Shown: positions 1 to 8,451, counted from the stretch's first letter. The stretch is DNA of 64,000 bases from Kitasatospora cineracea (GCF_003751605.1 NZ_RJVJ01000001.1:1364001-1428000); one strand, 5' to 3'. The notes: generated by a model not told the origin, from the letters alone. Made by a program: numbers and translations.

Positions 1-145
1 TCTCCACGATGGTGTTGGCGCCGATGACCAGGCCGGCCCCTATCGAGTGGAATGCCTTGATCATCGCAAGCAGCTCCCGGTCCTGCGAGATCCAGGCGGA
101 CATTCCCTGGGAGTCCAGCACCACGGTCTCGATCCGCACGCTCAC
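1..145 (-). CDS. PIN-domain (VapC-like) toxin, N-terminal part only
   Basis: The gene starts with GTG at 145-143, overlapping the antitoxin stop codon (GTGA), and runs off the left edge after about 48 codons. The visible N-terminus has a beta-strand followed by an aspartate (VVLDSQG), as expected for the first acidic residue of a PIN nuclease, then an amphipathic segment. PIN toxins of type II systems are metal-dependent RNases. The call rests on this motif and on the upstream antitoxin-like gene. The catalytic C-terminal half lies outside the window, so activity cannot be judged. Confidence 0.6.
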   Translation of the reverse strand, partial: MSVRIETVVLDSQGMSAWISQDRELLAMIKAFHSIGAGLVIGANTIVE

Positions 146-390
146 GCGGCGGCCGCTCCGCTGCCCGGCTCGGACGAACCGAGGATCCTCGCGTGCGCGG
201 CGGCGAGCTCCTCTTCCGTGAACGCGCCGTGCTCTTCCTCGTACTGACGGAGTTCTTCCGCGACCAGTTGATGCCTGATCTGCCGGGCCACCGCTTCCGC
301 GACGTAGCCGGAGACGTTGTCGGTGAGCTTCTTCAGCTCGGCCACCTGCTCCGTGGGCAGGGTGACCGTGATGCGCGTGGTAGCCGCCAT
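142..390 (-). CDS. Type II antitoxin, ribbon-helix-helix (CopG/VapB-like)
   Basis: 82 aa. The N-terminus ATTRITVTLPTEQVAEL has the beta-strand plus helix pattern of a ribbon-helix-helix DNA-binding domain. The C-terminal half (EELRQYEEEHGAFTEEEL) is acidic and would be the toxin-binding segment. The gene overlaps the downstream PIN gene by 4 nt, the usual coupled antitoxin-toxin arrangement. A 17-bp palindrome sits just upstream of the start, consistent with autorepression. The family assignment is by pattern only. Confidence 0.65.
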   Translation of the reverse strand: MAATTRITVTLPTEQVAELKKLTDNVSGYVAEAVARQIRHQLVAEELRQYEEEHGAFTEEELAAAHARILGSSEPGSGAAAA

Positions 391-395
391 GAAGC

Positions 396-414
396 AAGCA
401 TACCGCCGGTATGC
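396..414 (-). promoter_or_regulatory. Palindromic operator overlapping a leaderless -10 of the toxin-antitoxin operon
   Basis: GCATACCG (398-405), one central C, then CGGTATGC (407-414): a perfect palindrome 8 nt upstream of the antitoxin ATG. On the minus strand TATGCT (401-396) matches the TANNNT -10 pattern and lies 6 nt from the ATG, which predicts a leaderless transcript. Binding of a ribbon-helix-helix antitoxin here would block the promoter. That function is inferred. Confidence 0.6.
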
Positions 415-451
415 ACATTCCGGCCGGTCTTCGGCGGCATAGGGTCAGGCC

Positions 452-1339
452 ATGCGACTGAGCACGGTGATCCTCCCCGTCCACCGGTGGGCCGAGGGGC
501 AGAAGGTCTGGCGGCGGGCCGAGGAACTCGGCTTCCACGCGGCCTACACGTACGACCACCTGAGCTGGCGGTCCTTCCGGGACGAGCCCTGGTTCGGGTC
601 GGTGCCGACGTTGACGGCGGCGGCGACGGCGACCGAGCGGATCCGGTTGGGGACGCTGGTGACCTCGCCGAACTTCCGGCATCCGGTGACGTTGGCGAAG
701 GAGCTGATCACGCTGGACGACGTGTCGGGCGGGCGGTTGACGTTGGGGATCGGGGCCGGTGGGGCCGGGTTCGATGCGACGGCGCTGGGGCAGGAGGCGT
801 GGTCGGGGCGGGAGCGGGCGGCGCGGTTCGGGGAGTTCGTGGGGCTGTTGGACGAGTTGCTGCGCAACGACGCGGTGACCCGGGAGGGGGTGTACTACTC
901 GGCGGTGGAGGCGCGGAACGTGCCGGGGTGCGTGCAGGTGCCGCGGGTGCCGTTCTACGTGGCGGCGACCGGGCCGAAGGGGCTGCGGCTGGCGGCGGAG
1001 CAGGGGCAGGGCTGGGTGACGTACGGGGACCCGCGCGGGCCGGCGGACGTGCCGGTGCAGCAGGCGCCGGAGGTGATCGCCCGGCAGGTCGGGCAGCTGG
1101 CGGCCGCGTGCGAGGCGGCGGGGCGGGACGTCGGCGAGTTGGAGAAGGTGCTGCTGCAGGGGTCGACGGCGGAGCGGCCGCTGGAGTCGGTGGGCGCGTT
1201 CGTCGACTGGGCCGGGACGTACCGCGAGCTGGGGATCACCGAGCTGGTGGTGCACTGGCCGGTGCCGGACTCGGTCTTCGCCGGCGACCTTGCGGTCTTC
1301 GAGCGGATCGCCACCGAGGGCCTCGCGCAGCTGGGTTGA
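452..1339 (+). CDS. LLM-class (luciferase-like) F420-dependent oxidoreductase
   Basis: 295 aa. It has the luciferase-like TIM-barrel pattern: an N-terminal strand (LSTVILPVHRW), TATERIRLGTLVTSP, then HPVTLAKELITLDDVSGGRLTLGIGAGG, the typical LLM core, and a C-terminal segment with SVGAFVDWAGTYRELGITELVVHWP. Members reduce varied substrates with F420H2 or FMNH2; the substrate cannot be read here. It starts at ATG 452, where TAGGGT at 440-445 is a plausible leaderless -10. It is divergent from the toxin-antitoxin pair and appears monocistronic. Confidence 0.85.
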   Translation: MRLSTVILPVHRWAEGQKVWRRAEELGFHAAYTYDHLSWRSFRDEPWFGSVPTLTAAATATERIRLGTLVTSPNFRHPVTLAKELITLDDVSGGRLTLGIGAGGAGFDATALGQEAWSGRERAARFGEFVGLLDELLRNDAVTREGVYYSAVEARNVPGCVQVPRVPFYVAATGPKGLRLAAEQGQGWVTYGDPRGPADVPVQQAPEVIARQVGQLAAACEAAGRDVGELEKVLLQGSTAERPLESVGAFVDWAGTYRELGITELVVHWPVPDSVFAGDLAVFERIATEGLAQLG

Positions 1340-1462
1340 GGACGGGCGCGGGGCGGGTGGATCGTCCGGGCGCGTTCTCCGGGAGTCCACGCCGCCGATC
1401 CCGGGTGTTGGCCGGCCGCTGGCACGCTCGCGGACCACAACAAGCCGTTCGCAGGGAGTGTC

Positions 1463-2530
1463 ATGCGTTTCCGAGTCCCGTCCGCCGCGCCGCTGCTGGC
1501 GGTCGGCGCGGCCCTGGCCACCGTTGCCGCCACCGCCCCGACCGCGTTCGCCGCGCCCGGTGCGCCGGGTGAGCGGCCGTCGTTCTGCGGCCACGACAAC
1601 CGCCGGACGCCGTTCGCCCCGTACCTGTGCGCCCGGCCGGGCCAGCTGCTGGACGTCCGGATCGGCGACGTGCACCCGACCCAGCCGTCGCTCGGCTACG
1701 ACGAGGTGTACTACAAGCTCGGCCGGTACACGCTGGGCAAGGACGCGGTCAACAAGAAGTTCAGCGACTGGTGCGAGGCCGACGGCCGGATCGAGGCGGT
1801 CGCGGTGCAGCCGAACGCCCGCCTGGACGACCCGTCCTCGTTCACCTGCACGCTGCCGGTGGGCGGCGAGACCGCGGACAGCACCGCCGCGATGAAGACC
1901 GTGGTGATCGGCCCCGGCGGCGAGCCGTTCCTGACGGACGGCCACCACACCCTGACCTCGTTCTACGAGACCCCGGACGGCGGCGCGGACCTGCACGTGC
2001 GGCTGCGGGTGCTGGCCAACCTGAGCACCCTGACCCAGAAGGACTTCTGGGCGCGGATGCAGGCCAACAAGTGGGTGTACCTGAGCGACCCCGAGGGGCG
2101 CCCGGTCAAGACCAACAAGCTGCCGACCTCGGTCGGGCTGGCGAACTTCCAGGACGACAAGTACCGCAGCCTGCTCTACTTCGGCCGCGACATCGGCTAC
2201 ACCCAGAACTCGGTGCCGTTCCAGGAGTTCTACTGGGGCAGCTGGATCCGCGACGCCGCCCCGGTCGACCTGACCGCCTGGAACCGGAACGACCTGACCG
2301 GATACCTGGCCGCGGTCAAGGGCACCACCGAGGCGATGGTCGCGCTGCCGAAGACCGCCCCGGTGAACAACGGCTTCACCGCGGCGGACCTGGGCGCGCT
2401 GGACCAGTGGAACGCCGGGAAGGCCGCCGGCAAGGGCGAGTTCGACAAGCTGAGCAAGCCGTACACGGACGCCAAGCCGGGCAAGCTGGCCTACGCGCTG
2501 GAGTACAAGAAGGTCAACGGCCTCGGCTGA
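1463..2530 (+). CDS. Secreted ParB-like nuclease-fold protein (ParBc_2 type)
   Basis: 355 aa. The first ~30 residues form a signal peptide (basic MRFR, hydrophobic core, AFAAPGA cleavage region). The mature protein has RPGQLLDVRIGDVHPTQPSLGY and later VVIGPGGEPFLTDGHHTLTSFYE, the two signature segments of the ParB/Srx-like PF08857 family, including the DGHHxL motif. Export makes a chromosome-segregation role unlikely; a secreted nuclease or binding protein is more plausible. A strong hairpin follows 10 nt after the stop. Confidence 0.75.
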   Translation: MRFRVPSAAPLLAVGAALATVAATAPTAFAAPGAPGERPSFCGHDNRRTPFAPYLCARPGQLLDVRIGDVHPTQPSLGYDEVYYKLGRYTLGKDAVNKKFSDWCEADGRIEAVAVQPNARLDDPSSFTCTLPVGGETADSTAAMKTVVIGPGGEPFLTDGHHTLTSFYETPDGGADLHVRLRVLANLSTLTQKDFWARMQANKWVYLSDPEGRPVKTNKLPTSVGLANFQDDKYRSLLYFGRDIGYTQNSVPFQEFYWGSWIRDAAPVDLTAWNRNDLTGYLAAVKGTTEAMVALPKTAPVNNGFTAADLGALDQWNAGKAAGKGEFDKLSKPYTDAKPGKLAYALEYKKVNGLG

Positions 2531-2540
2531 GAAGGTAGTT

Positions 2541-2586
2541 GACGGCCCGGCGGCACCCCGTCCCGAGCGGGGGCCGCCGGGCCGTC
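2541..2586 (+). terminator. Intrinsic-type terminator hairpin
   Basis: A 14-bp perfect stem (2541-2554 with 2573-2586) is extended by an inner CCCCG/CGGGG pairing (2556-2560 with 2568-2572) and starts 10 nt after the secreted-protein stop codon. There is no U-tract, as is usual in high-GC actinomycetes. Confidence 0.8.
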
Positions 2587-2648
2587 GGCTTTCGGCCGGG
2601 GTGCCGCCCGCCGCCCGCGGCCACGCCTGTTCGATACGGGGCGGGGGT

Positions 2649-3140
2649 ATGCTGAGCGGGATGACGGAGCGGACGGGACGGGCTACGGACCCGGCAGCGG
2701 CCGGGCGGGCGGCCGCCCGGTGGGCGGTGCTGTGCGCGCTGCTGCTCGGGCTGTTCCTGATGCACGGCAGCCCGGCGAGCGCCACCGGCTGCCACCCGGC
2801 GCCGTCCGCGCCGCCGTCCGCGCCCCCGCCGCTGCCGCTGCCGCTGCCGCCCGCGTCCGCTTCGCCGCCCGCGTCACACGCGGCGACCGGGCACACCCGG
2901 CCCGGGGAGGGTCGGCCGAGCGTCAACGCGCCCATGCGGAACGGGAGTTCGGCGGCCGCGTGCGTCTCCACCCAGGCCCGTGACCGGGCGCCGGTGCCCG
3001 CGCCGGGCGCGGCCCTTCCGCCGCACCCGCCGCTGCTGCCGCTCACCGGGCCCGGCCCGGTCGGGGCGGAGCGGGGCGGGCGGGCGCCGCCGGACGGCGG
3101 GCGGGAGTTGCTGATCCGGGTCTGCGTCGCCCGCAGGTGA
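2649..3140 (+). CDS. DUF6153-like small membrane/secreted protein
   Basis: 163 aa from ATG 2649; ATG 2661 is an alternative, and an in-frame GTG at 2601 lies too close to the preceding hairpin. One hydrophobic segment (VLCALLLGLFLMHG) is followed by a Cys-His pair (TGCHP) and a Pro/Ala-rich tail. The LFLMHG plus CH arrangement resembles DUF6153 proteins of streptomycetes, which often sit next to copper-related secreted proteins, as here. No enzymatic motif is visible. The ORF has good codon bias, but its low-complexity tail limits certainty. Confidence 0.55.
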   Translation: MLSGMTERTGRATDPAAAGRAAARWAVLCALLLGLFLMHGSPASATGCHPAPSAPPSAPPPLPLPLPPASASPPASHAATGHTRPGEGRPSVNAPMRNGSSAAACVSTQARDRAPVPAPGAALPPHPPLLPLTGPGPVGAERGGRAPPDGGRELLIRVCVARR

Positions 3141-3237
3141 GGGCGCCACCCGGCCGGTTCCGTGCAGGCGGACGGCCGGGCGCCGCGTCCTGTCCGCGAC
3201 CGCGCACCCGCGCGCGCACCCATGGAGCGAACCCCCG

Positions 3238-4206
3238 ATGACCCGTACCACCCCGACCCGCCGCACCCTGCTCGCCGCCGCCGCGGCCACCGTCCTCGCC
3301 CTGGGCCTGGCCGCCTGCGGCAGCGACGGCACGGGCGGCACGGGCGGCATGGACCACGCCGCCTCCCCGTCCGCCACCGCCACCGGCACCGGCTCCGCGG
3401 CCGGGCACGACATGGCCGGGATGAGCCACGGCCCGGACGGCGGCACGAGCGGCACGAGCGGCATGGACGGCACGAGCGGCATGCCCGGCACCGGCGGGGC
3501 GGCCGCCGACGGCCTGGCCGCCGAGCAGGGCGGCTACCGGCTGGACGGCGCGCTGTCCGGCAGCGAGTACCGGTTCACCGTGACCGGCCCGGACGGCAGG
3601 GCGCTGACCTCGTACCGGCCGGAGCAGACCAAGGAGATGCACTTCTACGCGATCCGCTCCGACCTGTCCGGCTTCCGGCACCTGCACCCGGTGATGTCCC
3701 CGGACGGCACCTGGACCGCCCCGCTGGCCGACCTGCAGCCCGGAGACTGGCGGATGTACGCCTCGTTCGTACCGGGCGCGGGCAGCGGCGCGGGCACCGG
3801 CCTGGTGCTCAGCCGCACCGCGGCGGTGCCCGGGCAGGCCGCGCCGGTGCCGCTGCCGGCCGCCGCCGCGAGCACCACCGCGGACGGCTACACGGTGACC
3901 GTGGCGGGCACCCCGGAGGCCGGGGCGGCCGGGGAGCTGACCGTCACCGTCAGCAAGGACGGGCGGCCGGTCACCGACCTGCAGCCGTACCTGGAGACGT
4001 ACGCGCACCTGACCGCCTTCCACGCCGGCGACCGGGCGTTCGCGCACCTGCACCCGCAGGCGAAGGCCGCCGAGGGCACGGGCGGCGGGCCGACCCTGGC
4101 GTTCCACGCCGAGCTGCCGAAGGCCGGCGACTGGCGGCTGTTCCTGCAGTTCCAGACCGGCGGCACGCTGCACACCGCGGCGCTCACCCTGAACGTCGCG
4201 GCCTGA
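3238..4206 (+). CDS. His/Met-rich lipoprotein, probable copper-binding
   Basis: 322 aa. The lipobox LGLAACGS places the lipidated Cys near residue 23. Residues ~38-90 are rich in Met, His, Gly and Ser (MDHAAS, GHDMAGMSHG, GMDGTSGM), typical of periplasmic copper-handling segments. Two repeated beta-rich domains follow, each with an HLHP motif (GFRHLHP and FAHLHP) and a DWR strand (GDWRMYASF, GDWRLFLQF), suggesting an internal duplication. The DUF6153-like gene is immediately upstream. Metal binding is inferred from composition. Confidence 0.7.
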   Translation: MTRTTPTRRTLLAAAAATVLALGLAACGSDGTGGTGGMDHAASPSATATGTGSAAGHDMAGMSHGPDGGTSGTSGMDGTSGMPGTGGAAADGLAAEQGGYRLDGALSGSEYRFTVTGPDGRALTSYRPEQTKEMHFYAIRSDLSGFRHLHPVMSPDGTWTAPLADLQPGDWRMYASFVPGAGSGAGTGLVLSRTAAVPGQAAPVPLPAAAASTTADGYTVTVAGTPEAGAAGELTVTVSKDGRPVTDLQPYLETYAHLTAFHAGDRAFAHLHPQAKAAEGTGGGPTLAFHAELPKAGDWRLFLQFQTGGTLHTAALTLNVAA

Positions 4207-4215
4207 CCCGCCCCC

Positions 4216-4248
4216 CGGCCGGACCCGCCCGCCCGGCGGGTCCGGCCG
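4216..4248 (+). terminator. Terminator hairpin after the lipoprotein gene
   Basis: Perfect 14-bp stem (4216-4229 with 4235-4248) with a 5-nt loop, beginning 10 nt after the stop codon. Confidence 0.8.
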
Positions 4249-4356
4249 CACTCCCCGCAGCCTCCCCGCGCGCTCGCCCGGCACTCGCCCCGCGCTCCGG
4301 TGCTTCCCCGCCGACGGGCGGGTCCGGTTGCCGGACGAGTGCGCGAAGATGGACGG

Positions 4357-5169
4357 ATGACCGCCTCCCCGCGCCCCCGCCTGATCGCCACCGACCTCGA
4401 CGGCACCCTGCTGTGCTCCGGCGGCACGGTGACCTCCCGGACGGCCGCCGCGCTGGCCGCCGCCGAGGCCGCCGGGGTGCAGGTGGTGTTCGTCACCGGG
4501 CGGCCGCCGCGCTGGATGCAGCACCTCGGCCCGCACATCGGCGGCCACGGCGTGGCGATCTGCTCCAACGGCGGCGCGGTGGTCGACGTCCGGCGCGGCG
4601 AGCTGCTGGAGACCCACCCGCTCGACCCGGCCGGGACGCTCACCGTGGTGGACCTGCTGCGGGCCGAACTGCCCGGCACCGCCTTCGCGTTCGAGTTCCC
4701 CGGCGGCTTCGCCCGGGAGCCGGAGTACAACGTGGCGATGTGGGAGTCCGACAAGGAGCACCCGGTCGGCACCGCCGCGGAGCTGTTCGCCGACGGGCGG
4801 GTCGACGGCCTGTTCAAGCTGCTCGGCAAGCACCCCGACCTCGGCCCGGACGAGTTCCTGGACCGGGCCCGGGCGGCGGTCGGCCCGCTCGCCGAGGTCA
4901 CCCGCTCCAGCCCGATACCGCTGATCGAGATCAGCGCCCCCGGCGTCACCAAGGCCAGCAGCCTGGCCCGCTGGTGCGCCCAGCAGGGCATCGGCGCCGA
5001 CGAGGTGGTCGCCTTCGGCGACATGCCCAACGACCTGGAGATGCTCGCCTGGGCCGGCCGCTCCTACGCCGTCGCCAACGCCCACCCGCTGGTGCTGGCC
5101 GCGGTCGCCCACCACACCGTCAGCAACGAGCAGGACGGCGTCGCCGCGGTCATCGAGACCCTGCTCTGA
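4357..5169 (+). CDS. HAD-superfamily (Cof-type) phosphatase
   Basis: 270 aa. Motif I is IATDLDGTLL near the N-terminus, with two aspartates for nucleophile and acid/base. Motif II is VVFVTGRPP. Lys in GLFKLLGK and motif IV VVAFGDMPNDLEMLAWAG complete the set. The type IIB cap and the tail SYAVANAHP...VSNEQDGVAAVIE are characteristic of Cof/YbiV-like sugar-phosphate or FMN phosphatases. ATG 4357 is chosen because motif I then starts about 10 residues in, which is usual for the family. Substrate unknown. Confidence 0.9.
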   Translation: MTASPRPRLIATDLDGTLLCSGGTVTSRTAAALAAAEAAGVQVVFVTGRPPRWMQHLGPHIGGHGVAICSNGGAVVDVRRGELLETHPLDPAGTLTVVDLLRAELPGTAFAFEFPGGFAREPEYNVAMWESDKEHPVGTAAELFADGRVDGLFKLLGKHPDLGPDEFLDRARAAVGPLAEVTRSSPIPLIEISAPGVTKASSLARWCAQQGIGADEVVAFGDMPNDLEMLAWAGRSYAVANAHPLVLAAVAHHTVSNEQDGVAAVIETLL

Positions 5170-5178
5170 CGTCCGCCT

Positions 5179-5208
5179 GACGCCGGCCGCCGGAACGTCG
5201 CCGGCGTC
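5179..5208. terminator. Convergent terminator between HAD gene and the 139-aa gene
   Basis: GACGCCGGC (5179-5187) pairs with GCCGGCGTC (5200-5208). It lies between two converging genes and overlaps the stop codon of the minus-strand gene, so it can serve both directions. Confidence 0.6.
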
Positions 5209-5626
5209 AGATGAACGGCCCGTCCAGGACCTCGTAGCCGATCCGCTCCCCGACGGCGTACTGCTTCGCGTACGCGCCCGGGCGGCCCACCTGCTCCGGC
5301 GACCACGCGTCCGGCCCCGGGTCCAGGTCGAGGACGCAGCGTCCGCCGGTGACGTCCAGGTTCAGGCCGTCGGAGAGGACGAAGTAGCTGAACCCGTCGC
5401 TGCACGGGAAGAGGTACTCGTGGACGCCGCCGAGCGTGAGCCGGACGAGCCGCCACACGTCGCCCCGGTCCGTGTCCACGGCCTGGATGTCGAACGCGGC
5501 CTCCCGCCCGGTGATCGGGCCGCGGGGCAGGTGCAGCCGGATGCCGGTGATCACCCCGTCCTCGAAGTGCCCGAACCGGGCCAGGAACGCGGCGCTGTTC
5601 TCCGCCGTGAGTGGTGTGATGCCCAT
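5207..5626 (-). CDS. Conserved-looking hypothetical protein, 139 aa
   Basis: I do not recognise a family. It starts at ATG 5626 (MGITPLTAENSAAFLARFG). The sequence is beta-rich with FDIQAVDTDRGDVWRLVRLTL and VLDLDPGP, has no signal peptide or membrane segment, and looks soluble and globular. Codon use is typical of the region. It lies downstream of the DUF72 gene but is separated from it by a strong hairpin, so it is probably transcribed on its own. Confidence 0.65.
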   Translation of the reverse strand: MGITPLTAENSAAFLARFGHFEDGVITGIRLHLPRGPITGREAAFDIQAVDTDRGDVWRLVRLTLGGVHEYLFPCSDGFSYFVLSDGLNLDVTGGRCVLDLDPGPDAWSPEQVGRPGAYAKQYAVGERIGYEVLDGPFI

Positions 5627-5638
5627 CGTGCCTTCCGT

Positions 5639-5681
5639 CCGCCGCTTCCGGGAGTTACGGCCAGTGTCCCGGAAGCGGCGG
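5639..5681 (-). terminator. Terminator hairpin after the DUF72 gene
   Basis: 14-bp perfect stem (5639-5652 with 5668-5681) with a 15-nt loop, 13 nt downstream of the DUF72 stop on the minus strand. Confidence 0.75.
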
Positions 5682-5694
5682 CCCGCTACGGGGT

Positions 5695-6546
5695 TCAGGA
5701 GCAGGTCAGCAGGCCGGTCATCGTCTCGGCGGCCCGGACCGCGGCGTCGCCGCAGCAGTTGTTGAACAGGACGTGGACCTCCCGGGCCCGGTCGGCCATC
5801 GTCCGGATCCGCTCGACCCAGGGGGTCAGCTCCCCGGGGGTGTAGTCGTGGCGGAAGCGGTCCTCCTTCGAGCCGGTGCCCCAGGCCGGGCTGCGGCCGT
5901 GGAGGCGGACCACCGCGAGGCGCGGGGAGGTGACCGGGGCGACCGGGGGGACGGAGGTGGGCAGGTTCTGGGCGGTGTCCACGGCCACCGCGGCCGCGTC
6001 CAGCTCGGTCAGCAGGGCGCGGGTGTCGGCGGCGAGGTCGGGGCGCCACCAGTCGGGGTGGCGGAACTCCACCGCCAGCGGCCAGCCCGCGGTGCGCTCC
6101 CGGCAGGCCCGCAGCACCGCCCGGGCGGGGGCTCCCGGAGCCAGTCGCGGCGGGAACTGGAAGAGCAGGGTGCCGAGGCGGTCGGCCGCGCGCAGGGGTT
6201 CGAGGGCGCCGCTGAACCGGGCCCACGCCTCGTCCAGCAGCCCGGGGTCGTCCCGGCGGGCCGTCCGCAGGTCGGCGGGGAGCGCGGCGGTCCGGGTGGG
6301 GTGGCCGGTGAGCAGCGAGAACGCCTTCACGTCGAAGCGGAACCCGGCGGGCGTGCGCTCGGCCCACAGGGTGCTGTTGCGGGTGCTGGGCAGCGCGTAG
6401 TAGGTGGCGTCGACCTCGACGACCGGGAACCTCGACGCGTAGTGGCGCAGCCTGCCCTCGGCGTCCCGGTGGCCGGCCGGGTACCAGCCGCCGGCCACCA
6501 GCTCCTTGTCCGTCCAGGAGCACGCACCGACCCTGATCTCTCCCAT
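5695..6546 (-). CDS. DUF72 (YecE-like) protein
   Basis: 283 aa with the DUF72 signature set: IRVGACSWTDKEL at the N-terminus, VVEVDATYYALPS, FDVKAFSLLTGH, LLFQFPPRL, LAVEFRHPDWW, and the C-terminal YTPGELTPW...VHVLFNNCCGDAAVRAA. The family has a TIM-barrel fold of unclear biochemical role. It starts at ATG 6546. A hairpin lies between it and the upstream sensor-kinase gene, and another follows it, so it is likely monocistronic. Confidence 0.9.
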   Translation of the reverse strand: MGEIRVGACSWTDKELVAGGWYPAGHRDAEGRLRHYASRFPVVEVDATYYALPSTRNSTLWAERTPAGFRFDVKAFSLLTGHPTRTAALPADLRTARRDDPGLLDEAWARFSGALEPLRAADRLGTLLFQFPPRLAPGAPARAVLRACRERTAGWPLAVEFRHPDWWRPDLAADTRALLTELDAAAVAVDTAQNLPTSVPPVAPVTSPRLAVVRLHGRSPAWGTGSKEDRFRHDYTPGELTPWVERIRTMADRAREVHVLFNNCCGDAAVRAAETMTGLLTCS

Positions 6547-6563
6547 GCGAACGCGCCTTCCCC

Positions 6564-6590
6564 GTCCCGGCCCGGCGTAACGGCCGGGAC
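6564..6590 (-). terminator. Hairpin after the GAF sensor kinase gene
   Basis: GTCCCGGCC (6564-6572) pairs with GGCCGGGAC (6582-6590), 9-nt loop, 8 nt past the kinase stop on the minus strand. Confidence 0.65.
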
Positions 6591-6597
6591 GCCGTCG

Positions 6598-8388
6598 TCA
6601 GAGCCGGGCGGTCCAGCGGACCCGGGTGCCCTTGCCGTGCGGTCCGGCCTCGTGCCAGGCGTCGCCGCCGAGCGCCTCGGCGCGGCGGGTGAGGTTGCGC
6701 AGGCCGGAGCGGCGGCCGCCGTCGGGGATGCCGACGCCGTCGTCGGTGACGGTGAGCAGGACGCCGGGCGGGCCGGTGCGGGTGGGGGACGGGGAGAGCG
6801 GGCGGCCGTCCTCGCCGAGGTGGACGGTGGCGTCGAGTTCGACGGCGACCCGGGAGGCGCGGGCGTGCCGGGCCGTGTTGGAGAGCATCTCGCGCAGCGC
6901 GGCCAGCAGTTGGCGGGAGGTCTTCTCGCCGACCAGGCTCTCCACCGGGCCGGTGAAGGTGACGGCGGGCTTGAAGCCGAGCGCCGCCGCGGCCTGGCTG
7001 CCCTCGCGCAGCACCCGGGTGCGCAGGGTGTCCGGCCGGTCGTCGGTGTCGCCGTGCTGGAGGGCGTAGATGGTGGTGCGGACCTCCTGGATGGTGGCGT
7101 CCAGCTCGTCGACGGCCCGGCCGATCCGCTCCTGCACCTCGGGGACGACGGCCCGGCGGGCGGCGGACTCCAGCATCATGCCGGTGGCGAACAGCCGCTG
7201 GATGACCAGGTCGTGCAGGTCGCGGGCGATCCGGTCGCGGTCCTGGAAGACCGCCAGCCGCTGCTGGTTGCGCTGGTACTCGGCCAGCCGCAGGGCCAGC
7301 GCCGCCTGCGAGGCGAAGGTCTCGGAGAGCTGCCGCTCGGTGTCGGTGAACGGGGTGGTGCCGGCCTCGCGCCACACGCACAGCGCGCCCAGCACCCGGC
7401 CCGCGGAGACCATCGGCACCGCCATCGACGGTCCGAACTCCCGTGCCAGCCGGTCGAACTGGGCGCCGGAGGCGGTCTCGGGCGCGGTCGCCAGGTCGTC
7501 CAGGTAGACCGCCTCGCCGGCCAGCAGGCGGGGCGCGAAGCCGTGTTCGGGCAGCAGTTCGCCGGTCAGGTGGTCGGCCCGTTCGCCGGAGGCGTGCGCC
7601 ACCCGCATCCGGTCCTCGCCGGCCGGCAGCAGGATCATCCCCAGCGCGCCCCCGGCGAGTTCGCGGACCTGCTCGGCGGCCACCGTCAGCGCGATCTGCG
7701 CCTCGTCGGTGGACAGCAGCGAGGTGGTGACCGCGGCGGCGCCGGTGATCCAGCGCTCGCGGCGGCGGCCCTGCTCGTACAGCCGGGAGTTCTCGATCGC
7801 CACGCCGGCCGCCGCGCCCAGCGCCAGCACCACCTGCTCGTCCTCGGGCGTGAACGAGCCGCCGCCCTTCTTCCCGGTCAGGTACAGGTTGCCGAACACC
7901 TCGCCGCGGACCCGGATCGGCACCCCCAGGAAGGACACCATCGGCGGGTGGTGCGGCGGGAAGCCGACCGAGCGCGGGTCGGTGGACAGGTCGGTCAGCC
8001 GCAGCGGCCGCGGGTCGTCGATCAGCGCGCCGAGGATGCCCCGGCCGGTCGGCAGGTGGCCGATCTCGGCGGCGGTCGCGCCGTCGATGCCGATGTGGAT
8101 GAAGTCCGACAGGCCGCTGCCGTTCGGGTTCACCACGCCCATCGCCGCGTAGTCGGCGTCCACCAGCTCGGCGGCGCCGGCCGCGATCCGCTGCAGCGTG
8201 GCGTGCGGGTCCAGGCCCGCGCCGACCGACACCACCGCCTCCAGCAGCCGCTGCATCCGGTCGGTGACCGCGGCGGCCGACTGGAGCCGTTCGGAGACCT
8301 CGGTGACCAGGGTGTCCAGCCCGAGCGAGGAGATCTCGGGGATGCGCGGCCGACCGCCCGTGGCGGTCGGCTCCTCCGGCGTCTGCAT
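6598..8388 (-). CDS. GAF-GAF sensor histidine kinase (NarL/DevS-type)
   Basis: 596 aa from ATG 8388. After a short linker come two GAF domains (the first around VDADYAAMGVVNPNGSG...GRGILGALI, the second with LLSTDEAQIALTVAAEQ...GPSMAVPMVSAGRVLGALCVW). A HisKA_3 dimerisation/phosphoacceptor helix (DRIARDLHDLVIQRLFA) and an HATPase_c domain (MLSNTARHARAS, VTDDGVGIPDGG, SGLRNLTRRAEALGG) follow. This matches DevS/DosS-like redox, oxygen or NO sensors; haem ligands cannot be assigned by eye. No membrane segment and no partner regulator nearby. Its position next to cyd genes suggests a redox link. Confidence 0.88.
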   Translation of the reverse strand: MQTPEEPTATGGRPRIPEISSLGLDTLVTEVSERLQSAAAVTDRMQRLLEAVVSVGAGLDPHATLQRIAAGAAELVDADYAAMGVVNPNGSGLSDFIHIGIDGATAAEIGHLPTGRGILGALIDDPRPLRLTDLSTDPRSVGFPPHHPPMVSFLGVPIRVRGEVFGNLYLTGKKGGGSFTPEDEQVVLALGAAAGVAIENSRLYEQGRRRERWITGAAAVTTSLLSTDEAQIALTVAAEQVRELAGGALGMILLPAGEDRMRVAHASGERADHLTGELLPEHGFAPRLLAGEAVYLDDLATAPETASGAQFDRLAREFGPSMAVPMVSAGRVLGALCVWREAGTTPFTDTERQLSETFASQAALALRLAEYQRNQQRLAVFQDRDRIARDLHDLVIQRLFATGMMLESAARRAVVPEVQERIGRAVDELDATIQEVRTTIYALQHGDTDDRPDTLRTRVLREGSQAAAALGFKPAVTFTGPVESLVGEKTSRQLLAALREMLSNTARHARASRVAVELDATVHLGEDGRPLSPSPTRTGPPGVLLTVTDDGVGIPDGGRRSGLRNLTRRAEALGGDAWHEAGPHGKGTRVRWTARL

Positions 8389-8451
8389 GCCACCAGTGTG
8401 CCTGTCTGTCACGGTTTGCCCGCTTTCTCCGGACGGCGACACTCGATCGAC

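Noticed and set aside
2601..2648. GTG start for the DUF6153-like gene
   Set aside because: It begins 15 nt after the preceding terminator hairpin and adds residues without family character; ATG 2649 fits better.
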